In this document: positions 1-8,263 of the stretch, piece by piece
Numbering within the stretch: position 1 is the first letter of the stretch
Layout of the letters: each line of letters opens with the position of its first letter
Program-made: the position numbers and the translations under genes
Assembly: GCA_964583825.1 (NCBI GenBank)
Contig: CAZOXM010000009.1
Coordinates: 1 to 64,000 of the forward strand
Source of the DNA: GCA-1730015 sp964583825
GTDB taxonomy: Bacteria; Pseudomonadota; Gammaproteobacteria; Granulosicoccales; Granulosicoccaceae
DNA: 64,000 nucleotides
Direction: 5' to 3'
Notes under the pieces: model-generated
The model's database searches: none
What the model was told of the DNA's origin: nothing
What the model saw: the letters and a program-made list of their open reading frames with translations, nothing else

Positions 1-99
1 CTAGTGGAGCCCGGGAGTGAATGTTAAAAACCGTGGTTGAATCTATCTGTTGATCAATTTGTCGCTATGCTGCAGATTTGAAAGTAGTGAAGCAGCTTA

Positions 100-1485
100 A
101 TGTCCGGTTTTGAAGCAGCATTTGCCGCATGGATCGCATTCCACAGCAGGATCGGCGTCAACATTGAAGCGACGCTGATGCCACCTGCCACTGAAGAAGA
201 TATTCGCGCAGTAGAGTCGACGCTCGGGTTCAGCCTGCCGGACGACATTCGGGCGTTGTATAAAATAGCAAACGGTCAGTACGTTCCCTGGGAACACGGT
301 GATGAGCTCCGTACTCGACTGGGGCCGGATCAATACTGGGCACCATTGTTCGGTTACTACGTTCTGGTGCCGCTGGATCAGGCAATAGCGCGTTATCAGG
401 GCGACGTTGAAGGTCTCGAGGCGGAACGCGAGTTTAATGAAAGGTATAACCGCGCCAACCCCGACAAGATCATGGACCGCACTATCACCTGGGACGTCAG
501 AGACGGCGACCCGGTCGATGCCGCAGGTTGGAACCCCGGCTGGTTTACGTTCGCCTGGCAAAATGCCGACAGTCTGGCAATCGATATGAACCCGCCCCAC
601 GGAGGGAGGCCGGGGCAGATCGTAGAGTATGGCCCTGACGTTGCGAGGCTTGCTGTTTTGGGTAGTTCACTGACCGATCTGTTGGAACAGGCTGCTTATC
701 GACTTGAACTGGATGAGGCTAATCGATATGAACGCAACGCACCGGATGACGAAGAGGCAGGTACCGTTTTCTTCGATATGGATTGGCGCAATGAGCCCTA
801 TGATCATCAGACCTATCTGGACGCCATTCCCCAGTTTCCGATTGAATACGAGCAATGGCAGGAAGCGCAAAATCTGGAAGCGGAACAGCGACTGCAGCGA
901 TTTACCGACTGGCTGACACAACAGGGTGTCAATGAGGAAAATCGCTTCCTGGCCACGCAGGTTTTCAGCCATGATCTCGCTTTTCAGCAGGGTATTCCGG
1001 CGATGCCTGCGCATGTTCATGAAGCAATGAACGCGTGGTCCATCGCACGGGGTGACGGGCCGATGCCGGAGCAATCGCCTCCTGATGCGTCGATGGCAAG
1101 AGAAGTTGAACGGGCCGGCTGGTTTCGCTACCTGATGGGGTTGGCCAGTAAGGTAATCGATAGTACAACCGAACACGGTGAACATATCTCAGGTACGATC
1201 GGCGAGGGTATGCGCACGCAGGATCTCATTACGCTGATTCATCGCTATCTGGCTGAGTCAGGCGTTTGGAGCACAGAGGATTTTAAACTGGCGGAGCAGT
1301 TAAGGGCGCGTTTCGGTGCGCTTGAAATCATAGCGCAGGGAGCGGCGAACAGCTATTCCATGGGCTTTGAAGGATCAGTGTTGCAGGTCTGCTGGTCGAC
1401 ATTTGATGAGCAGACTTTCAAGAGCGAAGATTTTTGCGAAACAATTGATGTTGCCGGGTATCGACCTGAATTTCGCACTCAATAG
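100..1485 (+). CDS. SMI1/KNR4-family protein
   Basis: 461-residue soluble protein. The N-terminal third carries the SMI1/KNR4 (SUKH) signature: an acidic helix, then FSLPDDIRALYKIANGQ near residues 45-61 and an aromatic-rich stretch (YWAPLFGYYVLVPLD). The Trp-rich GWFTFAWQNADSLAIDMNPP segment followed by GRPGQIVEYGPD is also typical of the family. SUKH proteins often act as immunity proteins to polymorphic toxins, or as regulatory partners in cell-wall processes. No toxin gene is visible here, so no role is assigned. The C-terminal 250 residues are not recognised; they end with a mixed segment resembling a second small domain. There is no signal peptide or membrane segment. The ATG follows a weak purine-rich sequence. 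The family call is good; the function is unknown. Confidence 0.75.
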   Translation: MSGFEAAFAAWIAFHSRIGVNIEATLMPPATEEDIRAVESTLGFSLPDDIRALYKIANGQYVPWEHGDELRTRLGPDQYWAPLFGYYVLVPLDQAIARYQGDVEGLEAEREFNERYNRANPDKIMDRTITWDVRDGDPVDAAGWNPGWFTFAWQNADSLAIDMNPPHGGRPGQIVEYGPDVARLAVLGSSLTDLLEQAAYRLELDEANRYERNAPDDEEAGTVFFDMDWRNEPYDHQTYLDAIPQFPIEYEQWQEAQNLEAEQRLQRFTDWLTQQGVNEENRFLATQVFSHDLAFQQGIPAMPAHVHEAMNAWSIARGDGPMPEQSPPDASMAREVERAGWFRYLMGLASKVIDSTTEHGEHISGTIGEGMRTQDLITLIHRYLAESGVWSTEDFKLAEQLRARFGALEIIAQGAANSYSMGFEGSVLQVCWSTFDEQTFKSEDFCETIDVAGYRPEFRTQ

Positions 1486-1511
1486 GTGTTTTTTGATTAA
1501 GCGATCGTGCT

Positions 1512-1994
1512 TTATTGCTGGTTTGTGGTAGCAGGCTTGTCAATCATTTCTTCATACATCAGATAGTCCGTTTCAAGCATGCCGAGCTGTTCATAGGTGG
1601 TCTGAGCGGTTTGATTGTCTTTTTCCACATAGAGCCGAAAGCCGCAGACATCCGGCTGCACAGTGGCCAGTTTTTTTACTTCGTCATACAGCGCCCGATA
1701 GACCCCCTGTCGGCGAAATTCGGGTGCCACGTATACGCTTTGAATCCACCAGAATAATCCGTTGCGCCAGTCACTCCATTCCGTAGTGACCATCAGGGTG
1801 CCGGCGATGCGATTGTCGATTTCGGCCAGCAGGTAAAAACCATAGGCGGGCTTTTCAATCAGTCGCTGCACACCGCGTAAAATGACCGCCTCGGGCAGCG
1901 CTTTGTGCTCAGTTTCCCACGCCATCGCGCGGTTCCAGTCGCTGATAATAGTCGCGTCGGCGGCGGTTGCCTGTCGGATAGTGATGCGGTGCAA
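1512..1994 (-). CDS. GNAT-family N-acetyltransferase
   Basis: 160-residue single-domain acetyltransferase that should transfer an acetyl group from acetyl-CoA to an amine of unknown substrate. It begins ITIRQATAADATIISDWNRAMAWE, usual for GNAT proteins. The core has the beta4 strand (IAGTLMVTTEWSDWRNG) and the acetyl-CoA pyrophosphate loop VYVAPEFRRQGVYRALYDE around residues 90-110, matching the Q/RxxGxG/A pattern. The tail GFRLYVEKDNQTAQTTYEQLGM is the usual alpha4/beta6 region with the Asn and Tyr that close the fold. It is monocistronic, divergent from acuI and convergent with the SMI1 gene. The substrate cannot be named. Confidence 0.9.
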   Translation of the reverse strand: MHRITIRQATAADATIISDWNRAMAWETEHKALPEAVILRGVQRLIEKPAYGFYLLAEIDNRIAGTLMVTTEWSDWRNGLFWWIQSVYVAPEFRRQGVYRALYDEVKKLATVQPDVCGFRLYVEKDNQTAQTTYEQLGMLETDYLMYEEMIDKPATTNQQ

Positions 1995-2077
1995 TGGATC
2001 GTCCGAAGATTGTATTAGGGGTCGACTACTGATTTAATTCGTGCAGTTTACGTTTAACCATCACTATCGGAAAGCCC

Positions 2078-3067
2078 ATGTTCAATGCTCTGGTTGTCAA
2101 TAAGAACGACGAAGGAAAAACTTCTGCTGCGGTGCAATCAGTCGATCTGGCCGATTTGCCGGAGGGCAACGTCACCGTAGCAGTGGAGTATTCCACGCTG
2201 AATTACAAAGACGGACTGTGTATCGGGCCGGGCGGTGGACTGGTGCGCAATTATCCTCATGTGCCGGGAATCGACTTTGCCGGTACGGTTGAGGCTTCGG
2301 ATGATGATCGCTACAGCGCCGGGGACAAAGTGGTGTTAACCGGCTGGCGCGTTGGTGAGGTGCAGTGGGGAGGCTACGCGCAGAAGGCCCGGGTCAGTGC
2401 GGACTGGCTGGTGCCACTGCCCGAAGGGCTGACCACACAGCAGGCGATGGCCGTTGGTACGGCGGGGTTTACCGCGGCACTGGCCGTGATGGCGCTGGAA
2501 GACCATGGCCTGAGCCCGGGAGAGTTGCCGGTGCTGGTGACCGGTGCGGCCGGCGGTGTGGGTTCGGTGGCGACGGCGATGCTTGCCAACCTTGGCTACC
2601 CGGTCGCCGCTGTCACCGGCAGGCCGGAAACCGGCGATTACTTAAAAGGGCTCGGCGCGAGTGAGATTGTCGCGCGCGAAACGCTCAACGAGACGGTTAA
2701 AAAACCGCTGGAAAAAGAAATGTGGGCAGGCTGCGTCGATGCTGTCGGTGGTGACATGCTCGCCCGGGTACTGGGTCAGATGCAGTACGGTGCCTCGGTG
2801 GCGGCAGTCGGTCTGGCCGGTGGTGCGAATCTGCCGGCAACCGTGATTCCTTTTCTGCTGCGTGGTGTAAACCTGCTGGGCATCGATTCTGTGATGCAAC
2901 CCTATGAGCCGCGTCTGCGTGCCTGGCAGCGCGTGGTTAAAGACCTTCCGCTTGAAAAGATTGATCAGATGGTGCAAATGGCAACGCTATCCGAACTGCC
3001 TGACCTTGGGCGTGGCATATTAAAGGGTGAGGTCAGGGGCAGGGTCGTGGTTGATGTCAATGCGTAG
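2078..3067 (+). CDS. acuI: Acrylyl-CoA reductase, AcuI/YhdH family
   Basis: 329-residue medium-chain dehydrogenase/reductase of the YhdH/AcuI group, which reduces toxic acryloyl-CoA to propionyl-CoA with NADPH, for example during DMSP breakdown. The N-terminal GroES-like half has STLNYKDGLCI and the family-typical PHVPGIDFAGTVEAS. The Rossmann half has VLVTGAAGGVGSVATAMLANLG (AxxGxGG dinucleotide loop, about residues 150-171). There are no zinc-binding cysteines, as expected for this group. The length equals that of E. coli YhdH. An AcuI role in DMSP or 3-hydroxypropionate metabolism is from the family; no other DMSP gene is in the window. The last 11 bases overlap the convergent SGNH gene. 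Confidence 0.9.
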   Translation: MFNALVVNKNDEGKTSAAVQSVDLADLPEGNVTVAVEYSTLNYKDGLCIGPGGGLVRNYPHVPGIDFAGTVEASDDDRYSAGDKVVLTGWRVGEVQWGGYAQKARVSADWLVPLPEGLTTQQAMAVGTAGFTAALAVMALEDHGLSPGELPVLVTGAAGGVGSVATAMLANLGYPVAAVTGRPETGDYLKGLGASEIVARETLNETVKKPLEKEMWAGCVDAVGGDMLARVLGQMQYGASVAAVGLAGGANLPATVIPFLLRGVNLLGIDSVMQPYEPRLRAWQRVVKDLPLEKIDQMVQMATLSELPDLGRGILKGEVRGRVVVDVNA

Positions 3068-3839
3068 CTTTTGAATCTTTGCCCAATGCACCGGTCAGCG
3101 CTTCGGCAACCAGTCCGTTGAATGCATCGTAGCGTCCCTGGTGCAAATGCAGTGTGTCAAAGTACCAATCCGTCCTGAGGTTGCCGTTTTCATCGTATAA
3201 CGGCACTAACAGATCGATCCATTGCAGGGCGTGTTCGTCGGCGAGACCTTTCAGGAACATATTGACATCTGCCAGCAGAGGGTCGAGTTCATCGCGCCAG
3301 AATAACTTTCTAACGACGCTGAGCGGCTTTGCAGGAATGACAGGTGTCAGCACAACCCTGACGTTGCGCTCCATCAGCCGATCAATGATTTCTTCCATGC
3401 TGGATTTCATCTGCCGCATGAGTTTATCGGGCTTTTTTATTCCCCGGGTGGCGGCGGCGGTCAGGTCGTTCATACCCAGCTGAATCAGAACCACATGCGG
3501 TTGCAGGCGCAGCACATCGTGATCAAGTCGCCGGAGTGCCTCAAGCGCGGTTTCGCCGGAAACCCCGGCGTTTATCACCAGTGTGTTATCGAGTTGTGGC
3601 AGAGGCTGCCATTCCTGTACTCGCGAATCACCGAAAAGAACAAACCGTCTTTGTTCGTGGTTCTGCGGCAGTTCAAGTGTTGTTGCCGCGCTTACCCCGT
3701 GCGCCTGCGGGCGAAACGCCCGGTATTCCTTGTAGTAGTGCTGCGCCTTTTGCAACGTGTAGACGAATGCTGCCAGCAGCAGCAGGTTTAGCACCAGCGA
3801 TGTCAGTAGCAGCCAGGGGTTTTGCAACCAGTGTTTCAC
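3057..3839 (-). CDS. Membrane-anchored SGNH/GDSL hydrolase
   Basis: 260-residue esterase-like protein of the SGNH superfamily. A single hydrophobic segment (about residues 8-28, WLLLTSLVLNLLLLAAFVY) anchors it, so the catalytic domain is predicted in the periplasm. Block I is FGDSRVQEW with the nucleophile Ser72, the block II glycine is in NAGVSGETA, block III is QLGMNDLT, and the DxxH pair appears as DTLHLHQGRYDAF near the C terminus. All four SGNH blocks are therefore present. Family members act on acyl groups of lipids, peptidoglycan or polysaccharides; the substrate here is unknown. It lies downstream of the GGDEF-EAL gene on the same strand, separated by 85 bases that include an inverted repeat. 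Confidence 0.85.
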   Translation of the reverse strand: MKHWLQNPWLLLTSLVLNLLLLAAFVYTLQKAQHYYKEYRAFRPQAHGVSAATTLELPQNHEQRRFVLFGDSRVQEWQPLPQLDNTLVINAGVSGETALEALRRLDHDVLRLQPHVVLIQLGMNDLTAAATRGIKKPDKLMRQMKSSMEEIIDRLMERNVRVVLTPVIPAKPLSVVRKLFWRDELDPLLADVNMFLKGLADEHALQWIDLLVPLYDENGNLRTDWYFDTLHLHQGRYDAFNGLVAEALTGALGKDSKATH

Positions 3840-3888
3840 GGTTATTGCGGCGACATGAAAAATAAAGGGAGTTGAATTCTAGCGGAGC

Positions 3889-3928
3889 GCAGGCGCAGAC
3901 GAAATGAGCTTGCGTGAGTTCCCGCTAG
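3889..3928. repeat. Inverted repeat at the 3' end of the GGDEF-EAL gene
   Basis: Seven-base arms CTAGCGG (3889-3895) and CCGCTAG (3922-3928) enclose 26 bases. The right arm includes the TAG stop of the minus-strand gene. It has no T-run on the minus strand, so it does not look like an intrinsic terminator. It may be a weak structural element between two minus-strand genes. Confidence 0.3.
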
Positions 3929-6900
3929 TGGGCTCCGGATGAGGTCGCCTGTTTTTGCTGTTCCTGTTCTGACGGGAATGCATTGAGGACACCGGTAATT
4001 ACCGTCTGGGTGCCGGCACCGGTCATCGCAGTCAGGCCGAGTTCTGTTACGTTGTAGTCTTTTACGATTCTTTGAATCTTGCGCGGGTCGCCGAGCAATT
4101 TGGTGGCATCCTGTCGCTGCAGCGGCAGACTCAGGAGATTGCCCTGTACCTGATCACAATGGTGATCCTGCAGGAAGCGAAGCTGAGCTTCCTCTTCCAC
4201 GCCTTCGCAAACCACTCTGACACCGAGGCTGTGACTCATGGCGATGACACCGCTGACGATTCTTGCATCCGCGGGGTTTTGAGAAAAGTCCGAGACAAAC
4301 GAACGGTCTATCTTTACTTTTGATATCGGAAATAACTTCAGATAGCTGAGTGAAGCGTAACCGGTACCGAAGTCGTCGATCGAGATCTCAACCCCGTGTC
4401 GATCGAGACGTTCAAGGGTGCGAGTTGCCTGATCCATATCTTCCATCACCAGTGACTCGGTGATTTCAAGCTCGAGCTTCGATGGAGGAATATCAAACTC
4501 TCTGATTGCCCTGAGAATGGTGTCGGCAAAGTCTTCGTTGCGCAGTTCAATCGGTGAAATATTGACAGCTACACTGAGATCCATGTGTCCCATTTGCCGC
4601 CACACAGAGATCTGGGCGCAGACCACGCGGGTGATCCAGATGCTCATTTCGTTGATCAGTCCGGTTTTTTCGGCAACCGGGATAAAGTCACCCGGTGATA
4701 CTATGCCGAACTCCGGATGTCGCCATCGAACCAGCGCTTCCATCGCCACGATTTCGCCGCTGTTTAAGTCAACCTTGGGCTGATAGGCGACAAAGAGTTC
4801 GCTGCGCGAAAGCGCCTGATGCAATTCAGTTTCAAGGCGTATCAGCTTGCGCGACTCCACATTCATTTCGGGGGAAAAGTAAACAAAGCTGTTCTGCCCA
4901 TCAGTGTCCCGTGCCTTGCGCATCGCAATGCTTGCGCTGCGGATGAGTCCATCTGCACTGGTACCGTGATTCGGGTATACACTGATGCCGGTATCGAGAG
5001 CGACATAGACCTCATGCCCGTCGACTGCAATGGTTTGATCGAAGCTCTCGAGAATACGGTCCTGAATCTCGTTGAAGTCCGTCACCTTTGCAATGTTGTG
5101 CAGCGTCAGACAGATTTCCGTGTCCCCGTAACGGGTGATGGAGAAGCTGTGATCGTTGTCGCCGATCAGTCGGGTTATATCACCGGTTCGCAGCGTCGTA
5201 TGCAACCGGGCGCTGATCTTTCGGTAAAGCTTTTCATTGACGGAAAATCCGAGCGTGTCGTTAATTCGTTGCAGTGCATCAATCGTGATCAGCAACACGC
5301 CGACATGATGGGTGTGCTTTGTCGCGATTGCGAGTGCCTGCTCTATGCGATCTATCAGCAGCGTACGATCAAGTCTGAGTGTTCCGTACTCGGGTGTACT
5401 GTCGTTGTCTACAGGTTCGGGAATCTGGCTGGTGGGCTTTTTCTTTTCACTGACCGCCAGTATGGGCACGCTGTTTTTATTGTTGGCCAGTGCCTTTGCG
5501 ACCAACTCGTCGACATTGGCCTGTTCTTTCCTCTCAGATAGTCGCTGTGTGTTGGTAGCGAGTACAGGCACCGATTGCGAGACTAGGGGAACCGCTTTGT
5601 TCTCGGGTGCTGCCGGTGCAGTTGGCTCAGACGCTGTTGTCGAGGTTGAATCATCCAGTTTGCTGGTGTACTGAGTTACCTGATTACGACCGTTCTGCTT
5701 CGAATAGTAGAGTGCCTTATCTGCCTGTTCTACCAGATCATTCGGCTTTCTGGATCCGGATGTGATGGAGGCCACACCGAAACTCGCTGTGATGCTGCAC
5801 TTGTCGCCGAAGCTGGTGTTTTCACCCCTATCAATCGCCTCGCAAATTTCCTCGGCAATGCGCATCGCGGTTTCCATATTGGTCGTGGGCATCACGATGC
5901 AGAATTCCTCACCACCGAACCTGCCGACGAGATCATTCGGTCTGGCGTGATCGGAAAGTACATTGGCGAGGTACTTGATCACTTCATCGCCAACCCCGTG
6001 GCCGTGCGTATCGTTCACCGATTTGAAGTGATCGATGTCGGTCATGATGCAGGTCAGATCTGTCTGGTTGAGCGTGGCCTGTTCGAACACTGTTTCAAAA
6101 CCATTGAAGAATGAGCGCCTGTTGAGCGAGCCGGTCAGTGGGTCACGCGTTGCAAGGTATTCCAGTTCCTCGTTTTGCCGGGTGATTTCCTGCTTACTTT
6201 TTTCAAGCTTCACCAGCGCGTTGCGCAGCTCGGCATTTTTTATTTCCACTTCTGTCACATCGTTGAATGTGACCAGCGCACCTCGGATTTCATCAGCTCT
6301 TGCCACGATGGGGGTGGCATTCACCGTAAACGTAGAAACCTGATGATAGCCCGTGTTTAGTCTGATAGAAGCGCCACTGTCAATTTCTCCGCCGCGCAGC
6401 AGCGGCAGCCAGGGTAACTCACTGGTTGTGGTCAGTTCCCACTCCAGAGAATTGCAGTTCTTCCCGGCCAGTTCGGAGGCGTCTTTCCCTGTGGTTCGGG
6501 CAAAGGCTGCATTGGAAAATACGATCTCACCTTCGCGATTAACGATGAGCAGGCCTTCCGCGAGTGTATCCAGTGCTTTGCGCACGCGTTCGGGTATTAC
6601 CGCGTCCGGGTCCAGTTCGCGCAGCGTCTTTTTCAGAAAGAGGCAAAACGCTGCGAAGCCCGACAGGGCGACAAATAACACCACCGAGGCAAAGGAAGCG
6701 CGTCTATCCAGCAGTGTGCGGTCGGAGTTGATTTTCCGGTACCTGATCTCAACCGTCGCGATCTGATTATCACCCTCGAACAGAGGAACCTGTACGTGCG
6801 TGGGGGTGGAGCGCTCGGTGGGTTCCAGATTCCAGTATTGCTGATGCGTACCGTAAGAGTCGACAAAGGTACCATCGGCTCGCCTTACTGCGACGGATTC

Positions 6901-7143
6901 CACCAGCGAGTTTCGGGTGACAGTCGTGCGCAGTAGCTCGGATATTTTCTCTTCGTTCTCCTGCTCAAGTTCCATCGCCACGTGAACAGCGAGTGTTTCA
7001 GCGATAAACTTGCGCTCGGTGAGCGCGTTGTTGTCATACTTCGGGAACAGCCCGAGGAAGTCACTGGCGAGAAGCAGCGAAACAACCAGCATCATCATGC
7101 TGAAGCTGATTCTAAATAGCGGTGATTTTAAAAAGTTAATCAT
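3925..7143 (-). CDS. Membrane PAS-GGDEF-GGDEF(degenerate)-EAL c-di-GMP protein
   Basis: Predicted 1072-residue inner-membrane cyclic-di-GMP enzyme. The first hydrophobic segment is about residues 11-33 and the second about 150-170, enclosing a periplasmic sensor region. A PAS domain (about 186-300) and a short coiled coil lead into a GGDEF domain with GGEEF at 410-414. An RxxD inhibitory site (RPND) sits five residues upstream, so diguanylate cyclase activity is plausible. A Pro/Ser/Thr-rich linker leads to a second GGDEF-like fold whose signature has decayed to RYGDTEI. The EAL domain is complete by motif: MEALVRW, NISPIEL, LEITESL, DDFGTGYASLSYL, KIDRSF, CEGVEEE, QGN. I chose the start at MINFLKS because 51 upstream in-frame codons look non-coding and the membrane segment then starts the protein. 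The enzyme could make or break c-di-GMP; the net direction is unknown. Confidence 0.88.
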   Translation of the reverse strand: MINFLKSPLFRISFSMMMLVVSLLLASDFLGLFPKYDNNALTERKFIAETLAVHVAMELEQENEEKISELLRTTVTRNSLVESVAVRRADGTFVDSYGTHQQYWNLEPTERSTPTHVQVPLFEGDNQIATVEIRYRKINSDRTLLDRRASFASVVLFVALSGFAAFCLFLKKTLRELDPDAVIPERVRKALDTLAEGLLIVNREGEIVFSNAAFARTTGKDASELAGKNCNSLEWELTTTSELPWLPLLRGGEIDSGASIRLNTGYHQVSTFTVNATPIVARADEIRGALVTFNDVTEVEIKNAELRNALVKLEKSKQEITRQNEELEYLATRDPLTGSLNRRSFFNGFETVFEQATLNQTDLTCIMTDIDHFKSVNDTHGHGVGDEVIKYLANVLSDHARPNDLVGRFGGEEFCIVMPTTNMETAMRIAEEICEAIDRGENTSFGDKCSITASFGVASITSGSRKPNDLVEQADKALYYSKQNGRNQVTQYTSKLDDSTSTTASEPTAPAAPENKAVPLVSQSVPVLATNTQRLSERKEQANVDELVAKALANNKNSVPILAVSEKKKPTSQIPEPVDNDSTPEYGTLRLDRTLLIDRIEQALAIATKHTHHVGVLLITIDALQRINDTLGFSVNEKLYRKISARLHTTLRTGDITRLIGDNDHSFSITRYGDTEICLTLHNIAKVTDFNEIQDRILESFDQTIAVDGHEVYVALDTGISVYPNHGTSADGLIRSASIAMRKARDTDGQNSFVYFSPEMNVESRKLIRLETELHQALSRSELFVAYQPKVDLNSGEIVAMEALVRWRHPEFGIVSPGDFIPVAEKTGLINEMSIWITRVVCAQISVWRQMGHMDLSVAVNISPIELRNEDFADTILRAIREFDIPPSKLELEITESLVMEDMDQATRTLERLDRHGVEISIDDFGTGYASLSYLKLFPISKVKIDRSFVSDFSQNPADARIVSGVIAMSHSLGVRVVCEGVEEEAQLRFLQDHHCDQVQGNLLSLPLQRQDATKLLGDPRKIQRIVKDYNVTELGLTAMTGAGTQTVITGVLNAFPSEQEQQKQATSSGAH

Positions 7144-7402
7144 ATCAGTCCGCGCAGTAACCAGAACATGCCGGTGACTTGCAGGTGCGTATAGTGGGGC
7201 GTGTGAAGTTTGTCCTGACGCACATGCCTCGTGCAGTTGTCGGCTTTCTCCAGGTGCGACTGAATTTGCGCACTTGTAAATATTCGTCACACCCACTGTT
7301 ACCGCCGCGGCGAGGTGCCGCGTTACGTCTTAACTGTGATGTGGATTGAGATAACAGTGTGTTTGCTCCGCTCGGTGGCGATATTCTGTATCTGTGATTC
7401 GG

Positions 7403-8239
7403 TTATTCGAACGTCAGGTTGCAACGGACACCACTGGGAATACGAAGTCCCGAGTTAGGCATGCTGAGCAAAACACCAAAGGTGCCACTCGCCGCATCCG
7501 CTACCCGGTCGACGCTTTTAACGACAGCGACGTGACTGGCTTCGTTTTCCTGATCCACGTCAATCGCCACCTGCGCCATCATGCCCGGTTCTATCTGACC
7601 CAGATGTTTTACCGGTACAATCAGTTCGACGTGCAGGGGGTCTAGACTCGCGATGCGGTAAACCGGTTCGGCCTCTACGTATTCGCCTACATCTTTATAT
7701 TTTTCCATGATAACGCCGCTGATCGGGGCGCTAACGTTGCGTTGTTCCAGTGCCTGCCGCGCCCGTTCCGCCTCCAGTCTGGCAATGCGTTGATTGTCCT
7801 CTTCCTGACGTGCCTGCAACTGGGCAATGTGGGTTTCGGTTCTGACTTTATCCATGTCCTGCGCTGAGATCGTATCCTCTTTAAAAAGCTTCTGGTTGCG
7901 TTGCTGAGTGCGCAGACCGAAGTCGGCGTTTTCACGCCGCAGGTTGAGCGATGTATCAATTGCCGCACGTGCCGCAGCCAGTTCCAGTGTTGCGATCTCC
8001 AGGCGGGAATCCAGTTTGGCGACCACATCACCCTGATTGATAAAATCATTCTTTTCGAACAGCATTTCTTCGATGACCCCGGGAACACTGGTGCCGAGTT
8101 CGACGATCTGGCTTGGCTCAACGATGCAATCCATTGACGACAGTGGGGCTGCTTCCGCCACCGTCGACTGTGAGGACTGTACGTTCAGTGATGCCAGGAT
8201 CAGGGCAGCGAGTGAAATAACTTTGTATGGAGTTCGCAT
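7403..8239 (-). CDS. HlyD-family periplasmic adaptor subunit
   Basis: 278-residue membrane-fusion/adaptor protein with an N-terminal signal segment (VISLAALILASLNVQS). The barrel-sandwich (lipoyl-like) half sits at GTSVPGVIEEMLFEKNDFIN and VVAKLDSRLE. A long coiled-coil hairpin follows (about residues 90-165, rich in Ala/Arg/Gln), then the returning lipoyl half NVSAPISGVIMEKYKDVGEYV and a beta-barrel. It is shorter than RND adaptors and lacks most of the C-terminal membrane-proximal domain. It is the last gene of a three-gene minus-strand unit, 24 bases after the M50-HlyD gene. It probably bridges the inner-membrane component to an outer-membrane channel; no TolC-like gene is in the window. 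Confidence 0.85.
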   Translation of the reverse strand: MRTPYKVISLAALILASLNVQSSQSTVAEAAPLSSMDCIVEPSQIVELGTSVPGVIEEMLFEKNDFINQGDVVAKLDSRLEIATLELAAARAAIDTSLNLRRENADFGLRTQQRNQKLFKEDTISAQDMDKVRTETHIAQLQARQEEDNQRIARLEAERARQALEQRNVSAPISGVIMEKYKDVGEYVEAEPVYRIASLDPLHVELIVPVKHLGQIEPGMMAQVAIDVDQENEASHVAVVKSVDRVADAASGTFGVLLSMPNSGLRIPSGVRCNLTFE

Positions 8240-8263
8240 ATTGAATTATCTCTGCACGTAAGA

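Noticed and set aside
7144..7296. 51-codon extension of the PAS-GGDEF-EAL gene
   Set aside because: Soluble Cys/His-rich sequence ahead of a natural membrane-anchor start (MINFLKS); no family support.
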